64,000 nt of DNA from Ascaris suum (taxonomy: Eukaryota; Nematoda; Chromadorea; Rhabditida; Ascarididae), in assembly GCA_013433145.1 (NCBI GenBank), contig CM024184.1:5952137-6016136 (forward strand). The letters are read 5' to 3'. The notes below the pieces were generated by a model. That model was not told the origin of the DNA. It made no database searches and worked only from the letters and a program-made list of their open reading frames with translations. A program made the position numbers and the translations under genes. How positions within the stretch are numbered: the stretch's first letter is position 1; each line of letters opens with the position of its first letter. Positions 1 to 14,000 of this stretch are shown piece after piece.

Positions 1-156
1 TCGAATGAAGAGGCAGCCTTCATTATTTAAGAAAAAAATCTTTGGCTTAATTTTTATTATTCTCTTAGATGAATGATTTCCTAAATAATAAGAAATGCGA
101 TTTAAGTTTTTTTTTTTTTTGATTAGTTAAAATCAATTTCTCTCAACGTTTTATAG

Positions 157-231
157 GTGAATTGTGCGAGCGTGAAGTTTGCAGTGGAAAGCCTTGCGAG
201 AAAATTTGTAGTGGTGAAAACTGTGATAGAG
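157..231 (+). CDS. Exon: end of an EGF module plus Cys-rich linker
   Basis: The acceptor is TTTATAG and the donor GTAAGT; the exon starts and ends in phase 1. It reads GELCEREVCSGKPCEKIC and onward, five cysteines in 25 residues. GELCE is the usual end of an EGF domain. The rest is a short Cys-rich linker leading into LamG1. Confidence 0.7.
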
Positions 232-2030
232 GTAAGTGAACATATTTGCGCTGTATTGACTTTATTATGACTTTGGCCGAACTTGATGAAACAACCAACC
301 ACTTAGGAAATAATTAAATGTATCATATATCATCGGGATTGGCGGCGGTGATCGATAGTGAGAGGGTTTGACCAACTATTCTGATATATCATCGGGTTTG
401 CCGCTGATCGATAGTGAGAGGGTTTGCCCAACTATTCTGATATCTGCGGCAACTTCTATGTAGACTCGTTGAGAGGAGTTACCGCAAATAGGAAAAAACA
501 TTCCTCTGATCTTTAAGAGCCTTTTATACTTACGTTGAATTATTTCTTGAGCTGCTGCAAATCGACCCCATTCCTATGGCCTCAAGTATCAGAGTGCTAT
601 AGGGCACTTAACGCATATTATTCTTTTTCATACAACTATAAAATGGTCCTCTAGCAAAGAATATCCCTCAGTAGCAAAGTTCTTGTTTGGTAGTTCTGAG
701 AGAAGGTAAATCTTAGGTGAATCGTCATTAGATTATTACATTTATGATTTTATTAGCAATTTCACTCGTCGAAAACGAATAAAAAAATTCGATTTCTAGT
801 AATTTTCTATTCCTCTCTTCCATCACCAAACGTTTCTATGAGAGAAAATATACAAAGAAAGACTCGATGTTATTATTGGAATATTCATCTCTTGAAAAGT
901 TTTTTTAAAAAAAAAGCTAGAAAGTTTGTTTTTCGAATGATAAATCTTTATCCACTAAAAGAGTGAAAACGTGCGAAAAAAAAATGGAGGATAAGAGAAT
1001 ATATCAAAAAGAAAAAATTGAAATTCGGTAAATATTTATAACCTGACGATTAAAAAAAAAATGCCACAATGTCCATTTAGTTATTATTTCTTATTAACTC
1101 ATTTAATGTTTTAATCTTTTTTTTTTTTGAAATGAAATTGTCGATATTAATATTTATTAAATTAAATTTTAATAATACAAACGTTGATAAATTTATTTGC
1201 ATAATTGAAGATGAGAAAGGTGATATGGAACGTGCGATCGCCGTTTTTACGGGTGAAGGTTTCGCTCGTCTACGGCATGTAAAAATCGATGTGCGTAAAT
1301 CACTCGATGTTGAGATTTGGCTGAAAGCGAATGATGCAGATGGCCTTATATTCTATTGGCCAAAACTCGATAAGAATGGAGTATATATGAAAGGCGATTT
1401 TATTGCCTTAACGCTTATTGCATCACAACCACATTTCTTTTGGAATCTTGGCTCAGGAATCGCTTTTGTGAAGTGAGTAATTATTCATATGCAAATTTTC
1501 CTAATTGTTATCACTGATTCAATAGTTAATGTTTTTATAATTATTTGTAATTATTATCCTAGTGTTTATCACTTTATCTTATATGCAAATTATTCGATAA
1601 TTTCTATTGTTGAGTCGATGTTGATTGCATTCAGCTTATCGTAAAAGTTTATTTACATTCGGTTTATCGTTCATTATGCCCAGTGGTTTAATGATTTTTA
1701 ACATATTCTAATTTCAATTTCTTTAAGGTGGGGGGGGGGGGGAAATGGGGGTTATTTTGCTTGTCCTCTTGTTTATAATAGGCTAATATTCGCTAAATTC
1801 AAAGCAATAAAATCGTCAAATTTGCTAATTGAATTTACCAACAAAAACACTACGAGATTACTCTACTATATAACCTCATACGACGTACTAGTAAAATGAG
1901 GAAATACTATGATGGAATTATTTTGCGAAAGCATTTTTCCTAATCGATAATTGCTAATTTGCTGATTTTACTTTCTATGAACTAAAATGAATGTTATTCA
2001 TCGTAGTGGGTATAATTTAATCCCTTTTTT

Positions 2031-2062
<32 letters not shown>

Positions 2063-5000
2063 CAGTATCGCTCGCATTGATCACATCATTATATTTATGT
2101 AATTTTATATGAAATTAGCGAAATGCTTTGAATAATTAACTTTTTTTTGTTTTCATATCTAAATATTCTCTAAGAATATGTACTTTATTATTGAATTAAT
2201 AGAATTATGATCGTAATCAAAAGTTCGTTTTAAGAGAGAGGTGGAAAATTTTGTAAATATTAGATCAGCAGTTATACGATTGAAAAAATTATAAGTTTTT
2301 AATCTTCGTGGTAGGCAACACTTAAAGATTTTGGCGAATTTAGCAAATGAGCGGAGAAAAGTGCAATTCTCTCATCAATCGATTACATCCAGATGATCGA
2401 AATTCCTTTGATCACCGTATAGTTTGAGTATTTTACATCGTTTTGAAGATTTCGTTTACATTGGCCATACAGTCAAATGTTTCTTTTTACTCTTATCTAC
2501 TCATAACGCGAATAGCTGTCAGCAATCATCGGCTCCGATGGATCTCAATTCTGTTAGCCAAGGTGAATGAGCCTTAAGCCCATGAACAACTGTCAGCAAT
2601 CATTAGCTCAGATGGATTCCAGTTCTGTTAGCCACTGTGTCTGAGCCTATAACGCCCATTTATGTGGTCAAAGAATTCGGTATACCGAGTACATGCCGCT
2701 CACATTTGCGTTAATGCTATATATGCGTAATAATGAGTTTCTATTTCTTTTTTTTTTTTTTTCAGAGCAGCAGTTTCACTCTCGAACCACCGTTTTCATT
2801 CGATACGATTCGGTAGGACTCTACGTAATGGTACAATTCAAGTGGATTCCGAATATATCAATCATCAACTCTCATTGGTTTGTGTTATATTGCGTTTTGC
2901 TGAGATCGTTGTTCAGAATCTCGAACATCTATCCTGAAACGATTTCAGCAGTGTTTTTTTTTAGGTGAAGGGAATTATTTCGATTTTTTTTTTGTAGAAC
3001 TTTCGTTGTAGGTGAGTAAACAATGTAACTATAACGTTCTATGTGGAAGCCTTGTCCTTTGTAATGAAGAGGATGGGAGAATGGATCAAGTCTTGCTTTC
3101 TTGGCTCTTACAAAGTCCTCATCTTAAGAACCACTATAAATGCAAATAAGTCTGGAGAAAACGATAAAATGAAGTGATCCTTGACTCCCTTATTTAGAGA
3201 GTAATATTTTCACGATGGCGTTCCTGAGGAGAGTAAATCCTTTGTTTCTAGCCCCGTAATAACCATTTGGACGTATATGGTGCTGATGCATTTATTGGTG
3301 GTGCACCAGATGCTCGTGCATTACCAACAGTGATACCGGAATTGCGGAAACGCTTCAAGGGAGCCATACAAAGGGTATCTATTAATGGCCAAATCTTCGA
3401 ACATCTTTTTAAGGTTGGCTCTTTTTTGACCTTTTAATAGAGAGCAGGCCTTTCCGATGCCTCATTACGGTGGAAGACAAGAATTTTTGAGCAGAAATTT
3501 GGTAAAATCTGGGAGACATATCTAAGCCTCATTCTTTCTTATATTAGTTGAACTTGCGGTATTCGGCCATCAGAGGCATTGAGCTTGAAGATATTCCAAT
3601 AGTCGTTAACGCCGAATGTTTGTTTTATGTTCGTTAGCGACAGCCGGAAGTAACGTTTTTTTTTCAAGCCTTTTGCTGATGCTTGTGCTGACAGTCAATA
3701 TTCTTGTAATTTTGATTTGAGTAATTTTTGAAGAAAACACATGAAGTATAAAGCCGTTAAGGTATTCGTTCATCGTCTGCCAAGCCGAAACATAGTAACT
3801 GCTCGTGATCTGTCGACCTGAAATAGAGTTTCTTATTCATACGTTGGAGAAGTCCTGTTATTTTCTATGAAGGATAGGGGGAAGGTTCCTCTGGGAGGGA
3901 TCTGCTCCAGTATAGCACTCTTTGAAAAGATAGCGCTGCGGCATATTTGGCAGAATGGGAGGCTCAATGATGTAACATCACTTATGGACGAAAGAATACC
4001 TTCTAGACAAAGTGCTTACCCTTCAACTGGCACAAAGTTAATTTAACCCTTCACCTCAGAGGAATTTTGAGTTTTAAATAGGACAATTGGAGATTTTATG
4101 TACTTTCAAATGTCTTAATAAGAAACTATAGTAGTGTTAAAAATTTTAGAATATTGGTTGTGTAGAATACGGATTTCATCGCACACAAAAAATCATATTG
4201 AATAACGGAATATTTACACACGCAGCATATTTACGTTCTGTTTACACTCTGATTGGAAACATAGATAAAACTTACAAAGTAACTTATCAAATAATGCGAA
4301 TAAACAGATAATACTTACAATGTAACTTATGCAAATAAATTACAAGCGTTTTAAGGTGGTATCTTTATAGTTTTTTGCGACTGTCTATGCTCTTCGACTA
4401 TTCGCTTGATCGGTTGAGTAATATCACTATCCGGCTGATATCAAACGGATCCATAAAATTGATAATTTAGTTCGGTGTTAGATGTTGACATGATGACCTC
4501 TATAGACTGGCCACATATCGCTGTAGATGATAGGCTATGGATTATACTTCGCAAAATATTCTCATTTTTGTGTCAGCATTCTAATCGGATATTATGGGTA
4601 CCGTTTTGTTACTGTAGTGGATTTCATAGTCGAAAGTTATGGGACAATCACTCGATCGTATATTGTCACTCTTCATCTCATTTTTCATTTTCTGCTTTTT
4701 CTCCACTTTTTATGAGAACGTCAGCCCATTTTTTATAATACGTGTGTATACCTTTATGGAAACCCTTGAAGATCTGTGTGGGATAGTATCTCAAATATTC
4801 CAAGGCATTCGTTATTTATTCGGATATGCGTCAATAAATATCACTTATCATATCATCAATTTTATGAATATAGGATTAATGCATGACCTGTTTTTGTGTC
4901 AGATAAAGCGCGTTACATTTTATAAATCTTCAAGCTTTATTGTGCGAGGTGACTTTCCTAATAACACAGAGAATTCCTTTATCAAATTATAATCGTTTTT

Positions 5001-8000
5001 GTTAAGATCTGATAGTGAAACTCATTTGGAATTCAATTCATTTTCTTCGTCGATTATTTTCCTATATAATAGTTTTGTTTAATGTCGCTATCTCCCTTCA
5101 ATCGCCTTATAATTTCCTCTAAGATTCTATAGTTGTAAATTTGTCCTTTGTTTTATACTTCTATAAATTTAGCAACATAGGACTATCAATATTCTCTATT
5201 TCTTTTAATATGAGCAACTTATAGAGTTACTTTCCTATTATTTGTTTTCTTCATTAATAAAATATAGAAGCAACAAATAGATAACCATAAATGAGAAGCT
5301 AATTATCCCAATTATTCATCTATTCGAATCATGAAGAAACTATGTACAAAGTAATTGAATAAATTGTAAGGGAATTTTTATATTATAAGTTTAATAGCAC
5401 TATTTTAATATTTTAGTAAACAAAGATGAGTGGTTTAGTAAAGAAAGCATAAGTAATTGCTCTATGTTTATTAATGATTATCGATGGGTTTCAAATTGGT
5501 TTTGCTGACAACGTTTGATCGGTCTAATTGATTTAATCGTTCGTATAGATTATAATGATTTAAGAGTTTCATTTGAAATGAATCATAAATAGAAAATAGA
5601 AAAAATTCTAAGTGAATAGGAAATAAATTCACTATAAATGAGGAAATTTTAGTCTTCGGAAAGAAAATTAGAATTGCAAAATCAAAAAAAAAAAAAATTC
5701 TTATCATATTGGAAATATTCTGCAGTCTTTTAGTGAAAAGATCACCGCACTAAATATTGAAAATCATCCAAAAATGCAATGAACAATAGTTGAAAGGTTT
5801 TAATCTATATTCATATCTAATTCTTGGCGAGAAAAATGCTTTCATTTGAATAGATCTTATTATTTTATTCCACTAATGGCGCATTGGAGTGCAAACCATA
5901 ATGCACCATAGCGAAGTAAACCTACTTATGCACTGGTGCGCTAAAGTACTATATGGTTGAGCCTATGTTGCACTAAAGTCTCTACCTGCCTACGGATCAT
6001 TTCTTTACAGCCGGTCTTAAAAGATATGGAATGTATCGATACAGTGCTTATCAGCTTTATCAATCACCTTATCAGTCGATAAAAGTACGAAATTTATCAT
6101 AGAAATTTGAAATTTTCTGTATATGCTCGCTAATCCGAAAACACTTCCACAGAAATGAATTCACCCTTATCAGCCAATAGGCTAGGTATAGAGCTCTAAA
6201 TTTTCATACTGGTGAGTTCGTGGATTCAAAGCAACTTCGCAAAGCTGACTCCAGGCTTATCAATTTTTACCTTCTCACGCAATGAGCTATGAAACATCTC
6301 CTACCCGTCTGGAATTTTACTTTCATAATCTTTGAGCCATAAATAAGTTGCAAGTGAAAATTCAGCCTTACTTATCACCTATCGTTTTATCATCTAATAA
6401 GCCTAGAGGCCAATTTTGCTTTTGGGATCTTTGCATCCAAACGACTACTAGTTGAGTAGAATTCGTCCTTAAGAGTTTATTAGCTAATAAGACGTAAGTT
6501 ATGGTCATTTGGCTGATACCTTGAGATAGAGCCAACTTTAATCCGCCTTTCGTTTGATGACCAGTAAAAAAGTTTAGGTGATATACCTGTACCTGAGCCA
6601 AATATGTGATCGTAAAGTGGGGAGTCACCGGTATGGATCAAGGATGTGTGCAGCGTTTTTACTCGTGTTTTTAGGCTGCTCGGTCAAATTTTTGAATTTT
6701 TAAATTTTTGCTCTCCCAATTAGTGACCAATATTTTTGGCCAAATTTATGGATTTTGGAGAAATTTTGGCCAATTTTCTCCTAGGATTCTTGGCCAATTT
6801 TCTCGGAAAATTTCTGCTAAAATCATTTAAAGCTTTTTGAACACTACTTTTGCATGCATAATGCACTTAATTTAATATCCTTTCGAAGGGAATCGCCTTC
6901 GAATGGAGAACTAGTGGTTAAGAAGGTCGTTTCAGTAAAAAGATATCACGCAACAAAATGCACTCGTTTTTGCGCTCGTTCCTCTTGCTGTTGTAAAAAC
7001 TCTTTTGATGAAAACATATTTTTGCATATACATATATAAATATCTGTTTATTTTTCACCATTTGAGTTGGTATAATATATACCATTCGCATATTAACGCA
7101 ACTACTATGATGTAATTTTATGGTTATAATCTAGGATCACTAGTTTATAATCATAATCATCCATTTTCGTTACATTGATGTATATAGAAGTGGGCGATAT
7201 ATAATTCTATAAAATCCACAAATCCATTCCCTTATGAAAGCAGTGGGGAATCCAGTTTTATCTGCTTGACAAAATTAAACAGTTGTTCGCTCATCCATGA
7301 AATAATAATATACGAGACGCCAATTTATTATTCATTTGAATATTGCTGCAAACTGTTTGTCAGTTGTGTTTTTTTTTTTTAATAGGACGATGATGCCAAC
7401 CTGAAGTTTACCATTTGAAGCAAAATGCAGATTGGGAAGGATGCGTTAAATTATGTCAGCCGAACTTTCAGGTGAATAGGTAAATAAATAAATAAACAAA
7501 TGAATGAATAAATAAATAAGTAAATCAATCAATCAATCAATAAAGCTTGTCCAAGTTGTAAATTTCGATGCGGATAGACATAAAGCACATTTTCGGGCAC
7601 ATAGCATAGATGACCTCATTTTTTTTCTTTTCTTTCTTTTTTTTTTATTTAAATTATTTTTTTTAAAGCATAATACTACCAGCAAGCTTTTTTGTTATTT
7701 TTTCAGGAAGCTGTCCTGAAATTTAACAAAAAAAAAACTGAAGCAGCATAGAATGGAAGTTTGCATTTTTTTTTTCTTTCCTCCTTTCCGTACTACTTTT
7801 CTTTATTTTTTCAATCAGTTTATAATTCCACACAAAGTCACAAGTATTCCTCTTTAAAAAAAAAATTTCAACTCGAATTTTTTTTCAATTTCTAGCATAA
7901 AGAAATTTGAAAGAAATTCATTTTTTTTTTTTCATTCAGAAGAGATTCTTTACTATGCTTTATCGTTTACTATCTTCCTTTTCCATCTTTCACTTATACC

Positions 8001-11000
8001 TAATAGGCTCATTTCTACAGCGATTATTAAAACAAAGCAATAATCGCTCTCAATTAAGAGAAGAAAATATTAACACTCTATCATTTAATAATTGCGGTAA
8101 AATAAAGGATATAAGGGGAAGGGTAATGAGGGTATATGAGGGGGGATGAGAATATATGAGGGGAGGAAGGAGAAGATTTGAATGGCTAATGAAATAATTT
8201 AATTATACACGTAAAGATTTGCTCTAAATTCTAAAGGTATTCACATTTATTAAGCGATTATGAGAATTAATAAGATTCAATCAATAACATATATCGTTAT
8301 CCGCATAAACGACATCAATTTAAGCTCTCACTAATATCTTTCAAAAACTATCACTATGGTTTCATTTCTCTCGATAATATGTAAATATTAATCTGTTTTT
8401 GGAAGATAGGATGTTTTTCACGACACTCTATGTTTATAGTGTGGTGGTCAACATTACGTGGGAAATTGAATGAGTGTAATTAAAAGTTTTCTCAGCATTC
8501 TTCTGTGAAAATAACATGAGCACACCTTATTTATTGTTGTAATTGATCGATATATTTAGGTATTATTAGTTTTCCAGGCGGTGATGAGTATAAGTTTCTT
8601 TTTTTTTTCCAAGCATCATTTCCTATTTAATCCAGTAATTACACATAAAAGTTTAATAAAAGTGGATATAGATTCAATATCGAAAATAAAATCTATCATT
8701 AAATAGGTGAAATTTTGAATTTGCTAGCACTTCTTCTATCGTTCCATCCCTTTACAATTAGAATGTGTTCAAATATATAATACCTATGAGTGTCACGCGT
8801 GGCATGAATTTATTTTCTTTCGCCCCATTATTTAGAGGAGCCCTTGTAACATAAGACGGATTGAGAATATATTTTTACGAGGAGTTAATATTCACTAGTA
8901 ATATTTGAAGTTGAGCTTAAACGCTTGAACAACTGCAAATAAAACAGCGCTATCAGTAAGTTACTTGGTTTTAGTTGGTTTAATAAAAAAGAAAGTGCAA
9001 GAAGAGCAAGAGAGGGAAGGGACGGGGAGGGGGGGGGGGGGAGGGAAGAGATATATATGTTTGGAATCAAAATTGAGGTACTTACGCCATTGTCGATGTT
9101 ACCTTGCACGGGCATTTGCATACGTATATTCCGCCATAATTTTGCATAATCGTTCTTAACGTTAGGCGTACGATCGTTCAGCAGCTCGTTGAATTCCTCT
9201 GTAATCATGGTAGCACTTAGGGGAATATTTCTTCTTAGATTCTTTTTTGTTTACCTTTTCTACCTTTCATTTGCTTACCTTTTCTACCTTTCATTTGCTT
9301 ACCTTTTCTACCTTTCATTTGTTGACCTTTTCGACCTTTTCTACCTTTTCCACTTTTTTTTCCAACTTACATTAATTTTTAAAAGTTACATGTGAAATGC
9401 GCCGCATTACTTCCGAAATTTTAGTAATCGTTTGGATAAAAATGGTCAAAAATAATAATATATAAAGTTGAAGAGGAACGGAAATAAAAAAGAAATAAGT
9501 GGAGTATTACTAAGTTTAATTTTTATTAAGGTATAACACTTCATTTATATCCTTGGTATTCTCCACTGATAATATTTTTTTTTCATTGTTTTAAGTAATT
9601 TTATGCTGAGAAACTTTCAAATGAAGAATAATTAAGCATGATCAATTATATTTTCAGAAAATACCTCCATATTCGGCCAATGCCCCTACATTTGGCTAAT
9701 GCCCTATATTTGGCCAATACCCTTACGTTTGGCTAATTCTTAAATTAAATTCATTATTTATATGTATATACAATTCTGGATTCCAATTTCATTGCATAAA
9801 TCATTTTTTTTTTCATGGAGGGATCATATTTCGTAACGACAAAAAACTAATTGCTCGTTATGTTTTCCTAAAAATATGTGTTCCATTTCATCAATAATGA
9901 ATGTCACTCCCTTTCCTCCCAATCCTTCTACCTGTCCCCCTCTCTTTCTCTCTCTCCTCCCGTTCTTCCTCCGTTCATGTCCGAAGGGCTATTAATAATA
10001 ATTGATAATAATACAGCGGAAACGAGTTGTTTTGAAATGCTTATTTATTTCACTATATACAAGTTTAAATATATTTGGTTGAATAAAAGACTATATTTAT
10101 TGCAACATTGGTTGATGGTGCTTATGTTTAAGAGGTTGTTCTTATTTAAACGAAAGGCCTTTTTTTGGTTTTTTAGGCTTAACTACAAATTCTTCGTTAT
10201 ATGAGGCGAGATTGGTTATAGAGCGTCGTTGCTCACTGTAAAACTATTCGTTGCTTTGAATATTATTGTAATTTTGATGCCTAATTATATATCGTCATTA
10301 ATAAGAACCCAATACCATTGATTTATAAGACCTCCGAATGCGAGATTGACTAGCAATTGCTAGTTGATTTGGCCAGCTTAGCAATGCTTTGGTCGCTCCT
10401 CTCTTTCATCCAGAGATAACGGCTTATGACTTGAAGGATTATAGAGCCACCATAAACACATTTGAAGGATATTATTTTTTATTTTTTTAGTTAAAAACAT
10501 CCGAAATATTTGAAAGGATTCACTTAAAGAGCATTAAATATGAACGCTACTATTGTGTGCATTTTCTTTGCCATACCTCACCTACAATGATTCTTTTACC
10601 TTTGCAGTTGTAAAATGTATCTTTCAATTGTGCATAGGTACCGTTGCAAAAAAAAAAATACTGTCGCTGTTCCCAACGTGTCAAGTTATTTCGCCCGAGG
10701 GTATGAAATATAGATGAATGGGAAAGGATTAGTTCGAGCCCGAATCGCTCTCATTTTTAGACAGCTTAACAAATCTATGAATAAAATATTCGCTAGCAAA
10801 CACCAAATTTCAAAATGCTACACTTTTAGCACTTTGTTAGCTTTTAAAAGCTTTTCAAGTGATGCATAGCCGTGCATTTTCACAGATTACCGTTGACATC
10901 AGTTTTGTGGGTGATTTCTGCGGGTACCTTTAAGAGCAACAATAATGCACCGATGGCTATGATATGAACGGTTTCCATCGAATTATCACTATCATAATTT

Positions 11001-14000
11001 TCTTCTACTCAATGGTGGCATTTTTTAATAGCCTAATATTCATAGCGGGAATCCAAATGAAGCCATTTGAAAAATCGGCAATTACAACTTGAGGCCTCGT
11101 TCTAGGTGTTGAACCTATACATCTGTTGGTTTTATGGTTTTTTCACTCCCATTACAAGGTTATTGAACGATCGTCAAGTTTCACATAGTTCCATGGTGGT
11201 CCTAAATACAAGGATGTCGCTTCTGAGCAGTGGATATATTGTTTCTAAGAGCACATTTTTGATGCCGTTCTTTATTAGTCTATTAATTGTCGCGGCCACC
11301 TATGGAAACACCTCTTACATTAAAAAACAAGAATTCATGAGTACTGTTCACATCGACAGGAGTAAATTGAAATAATATGATGAAATGTGATGAAAATTCA
11401 ATTCGCTTATGTGATTACTTAGTTAAAAATGGCGTAAGACTAGTTCATTTGTACTGCTATCTCGAACTATCGCAGCCATACGATGGCAAAATTTTTCTCC
11501 TCCTCCTACCCCTCCTTCTCCTCCGTTTTCACTTGTCCCATTCGCCCGCATCATATATTTGTGCGATGATTTACGTAGATCAGGATGCATAAAAAAATCA
11601 AGCCAATGCAAAAAATACCGAAAATAAAAGCTGCATGCACTTAGAAAAATTCGAGACAATGGAAAGAAAGAAGATTATGCTAATTTTTTTTTCAGGGAAA
11701 CGAATCGGCTTTCTATGCAAGAGATTAAAGAAAAATTTAATTGGCAAGAATGAAAAAATTCTGAGATATTATTGAAGAAAAAAACTTGATCGCTCGGATA
11801 TCCTGCAAATAAATATGTCTGAAGCCGAGAAAGCAATGTTTAGCTTCATTTTGACCGAAAAGCGAACGACTATTGTAAGAGGTGTTTCCATAGGTGGCCG
11901 CGACAAGTAATAGACTAATAAAAAACGGTATCATTAAACTTTAGCTATCGAATAATTTAGTATTCGATTTATTGAGTTATTGAGGACTCATTGCACCTTA
12001 TTAACTTGCCCTGCCCATGATCAGGTGAATTAAGTGCCGAGTTCAATAGTGATCTATGAGCTTATGGAGGAGGGAGGGGAGGGGAAAGGGTATTGCATCT
12101 CACTAGTTAATCCACAATTTGCGGAACAGAAGAGGAGATTTTTTTAAAGAGGTGCAAATTTGCAAACATTAAAAAACTATAAAAGATTTTGAGTACTGGA
12201 TGAAATAAATTTTCGAAAAGTCATTATTATTGTTTTTGAAAGATCTAAAGACTCCTTTGAAAGAACTTATTAGCGAATCATATAGAACTTAAAACATATA
12301 GATGATATGTAATGATATTAAAAGACGGCGAAGTTCTATTAATAATCTACAATAGGAACCTGAAATCCATACTGAATTCTAATTTCAGGTCTTCACCTAG
12401 TTTTTTTTAGCGTTTTGTAGTGACTCATTTATGTATACGCTTCTACCTACCCCCTTTATCCTTTATCCACTAAAGCTAAAGGTTCACTAGAGCTAAAACG
12501 ACTAATTCACTAAAGTTATCCATTAAGTCCACTAAAGGAATTTTTCTGGATATTTTACATAGTTTAGATTTTTCCCGTATAAAATCTTTCGAGTTGATTC
12601 ATAAATTATAAGCATTTAAATGTACGAGTAAATTTTATATATATTTTACAACGACTAGAATTTCATTTAGTAAAAAAATTGCTTCATAAAAGAACAACAA
12701 TTTTTGCATATTAATTTTGACGATCGATTTACTCGAAATATGAGAATATTATTTTATTCATTTGTTATTTCCAAATTTCTTTAAAAAAAAAAAAAGAAAC
12801 TTATATACTTCGATGTGTGAAATTGCAAAAGAAACGCATAAAATATCAGCTATTTTGATGTGCTCTTTCGATTGCATTGACGTTGCAAATTGTTGCAATT
12901 TTTGATTTTTTTTTTTTTTTGCAAAATGCAATTGATTTATCTCATTGATAAATTACCGAGTGAAATGATTTTTTCATCAGATAAGCTATGCTTTATAAAA
13001 TTTATTTTTTGGATAAGAATAATTATCGAATAATAGGGTAATAATTTTTAGATTTTAGGATAATAGTAAATTTATAGAGTATCTAATGTTTTTTTTTCTT
13101 TTGAAAGAAAATTTACCTGAGGAGGGATAGGCAAACGAAAGCGATAATAAAAGTGCGAAATAGAGAAGCGGCAATCTAAACTGCACCATTAATGAACGCT
13201 TGTCGATAATGAACTAAAGAGTTGCAAATATGCTTTCGCCGGTTTCTTTTCAAGGGGCGGGATCGTTAGGAGAAGTTTGTCACGCCTGCCCAACAACACA
13301 ACAATTTAATGCGTTTGTAGAATTTTCTACTCACCGTATATTGTTCGATTTTTGGGAGTTTTTTTTTTTTTTTTTTTGCTAATGGGAAAGAAAACAACGA
13401 AAATATTTTATCTCTATTTTCGAATATCCGATTTTATGCCATATGAACAAAATCATCGAACACTGATTTCATGATTAGCGCTCACCGGTTGAATCAACCG
13501 GTGAACGTGGATCGACCGGTATGACTAAAATCGAATCGATGAACTTTTGACGATATTAGAATATAGGCATCAAATGATAAAAGTCTGAATGGAATAGAAC
13601 GAAACATAATCCATTCACGTCAACTAATCAAGGATAAAATAAAGCTCGCAAAAGTTAATGACGAATTATATAGACTTCAACGCTAAATATGGCAATGTCT
13701 CCATTTCGCTTCTAATCCGTCTAATCGAAGGGAGAGGGGCTGGTTGCAGTTTTTTTTGGAACCTTCAACAAGCAACATACATATAGTTAGATGGCAGGTG
13801 TTGCTTTTTACAGGCTTCGTTTTATAATGGCTTTTGAAAGGTTCAAGCTATTGTTCTCAGACTGGTAGTAGCGATACTTCCGTTTTAAAAATGCTTTCCG
13901 GTTTTTTTTCTGCATATTTAAATTTAAAAGCATTTTTTTGTGCAACGTAGCCGGAAAAAAAATGATTTCGTTGAAAGCTGTCATAATCCGGTTCACTTTA

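Noticed and set aside
10725..10755. GTTCGAGCCC box like a tRNA B box
   Set aside because: No matching A box, acceptor stem or cloverleaf could be drawn around it.
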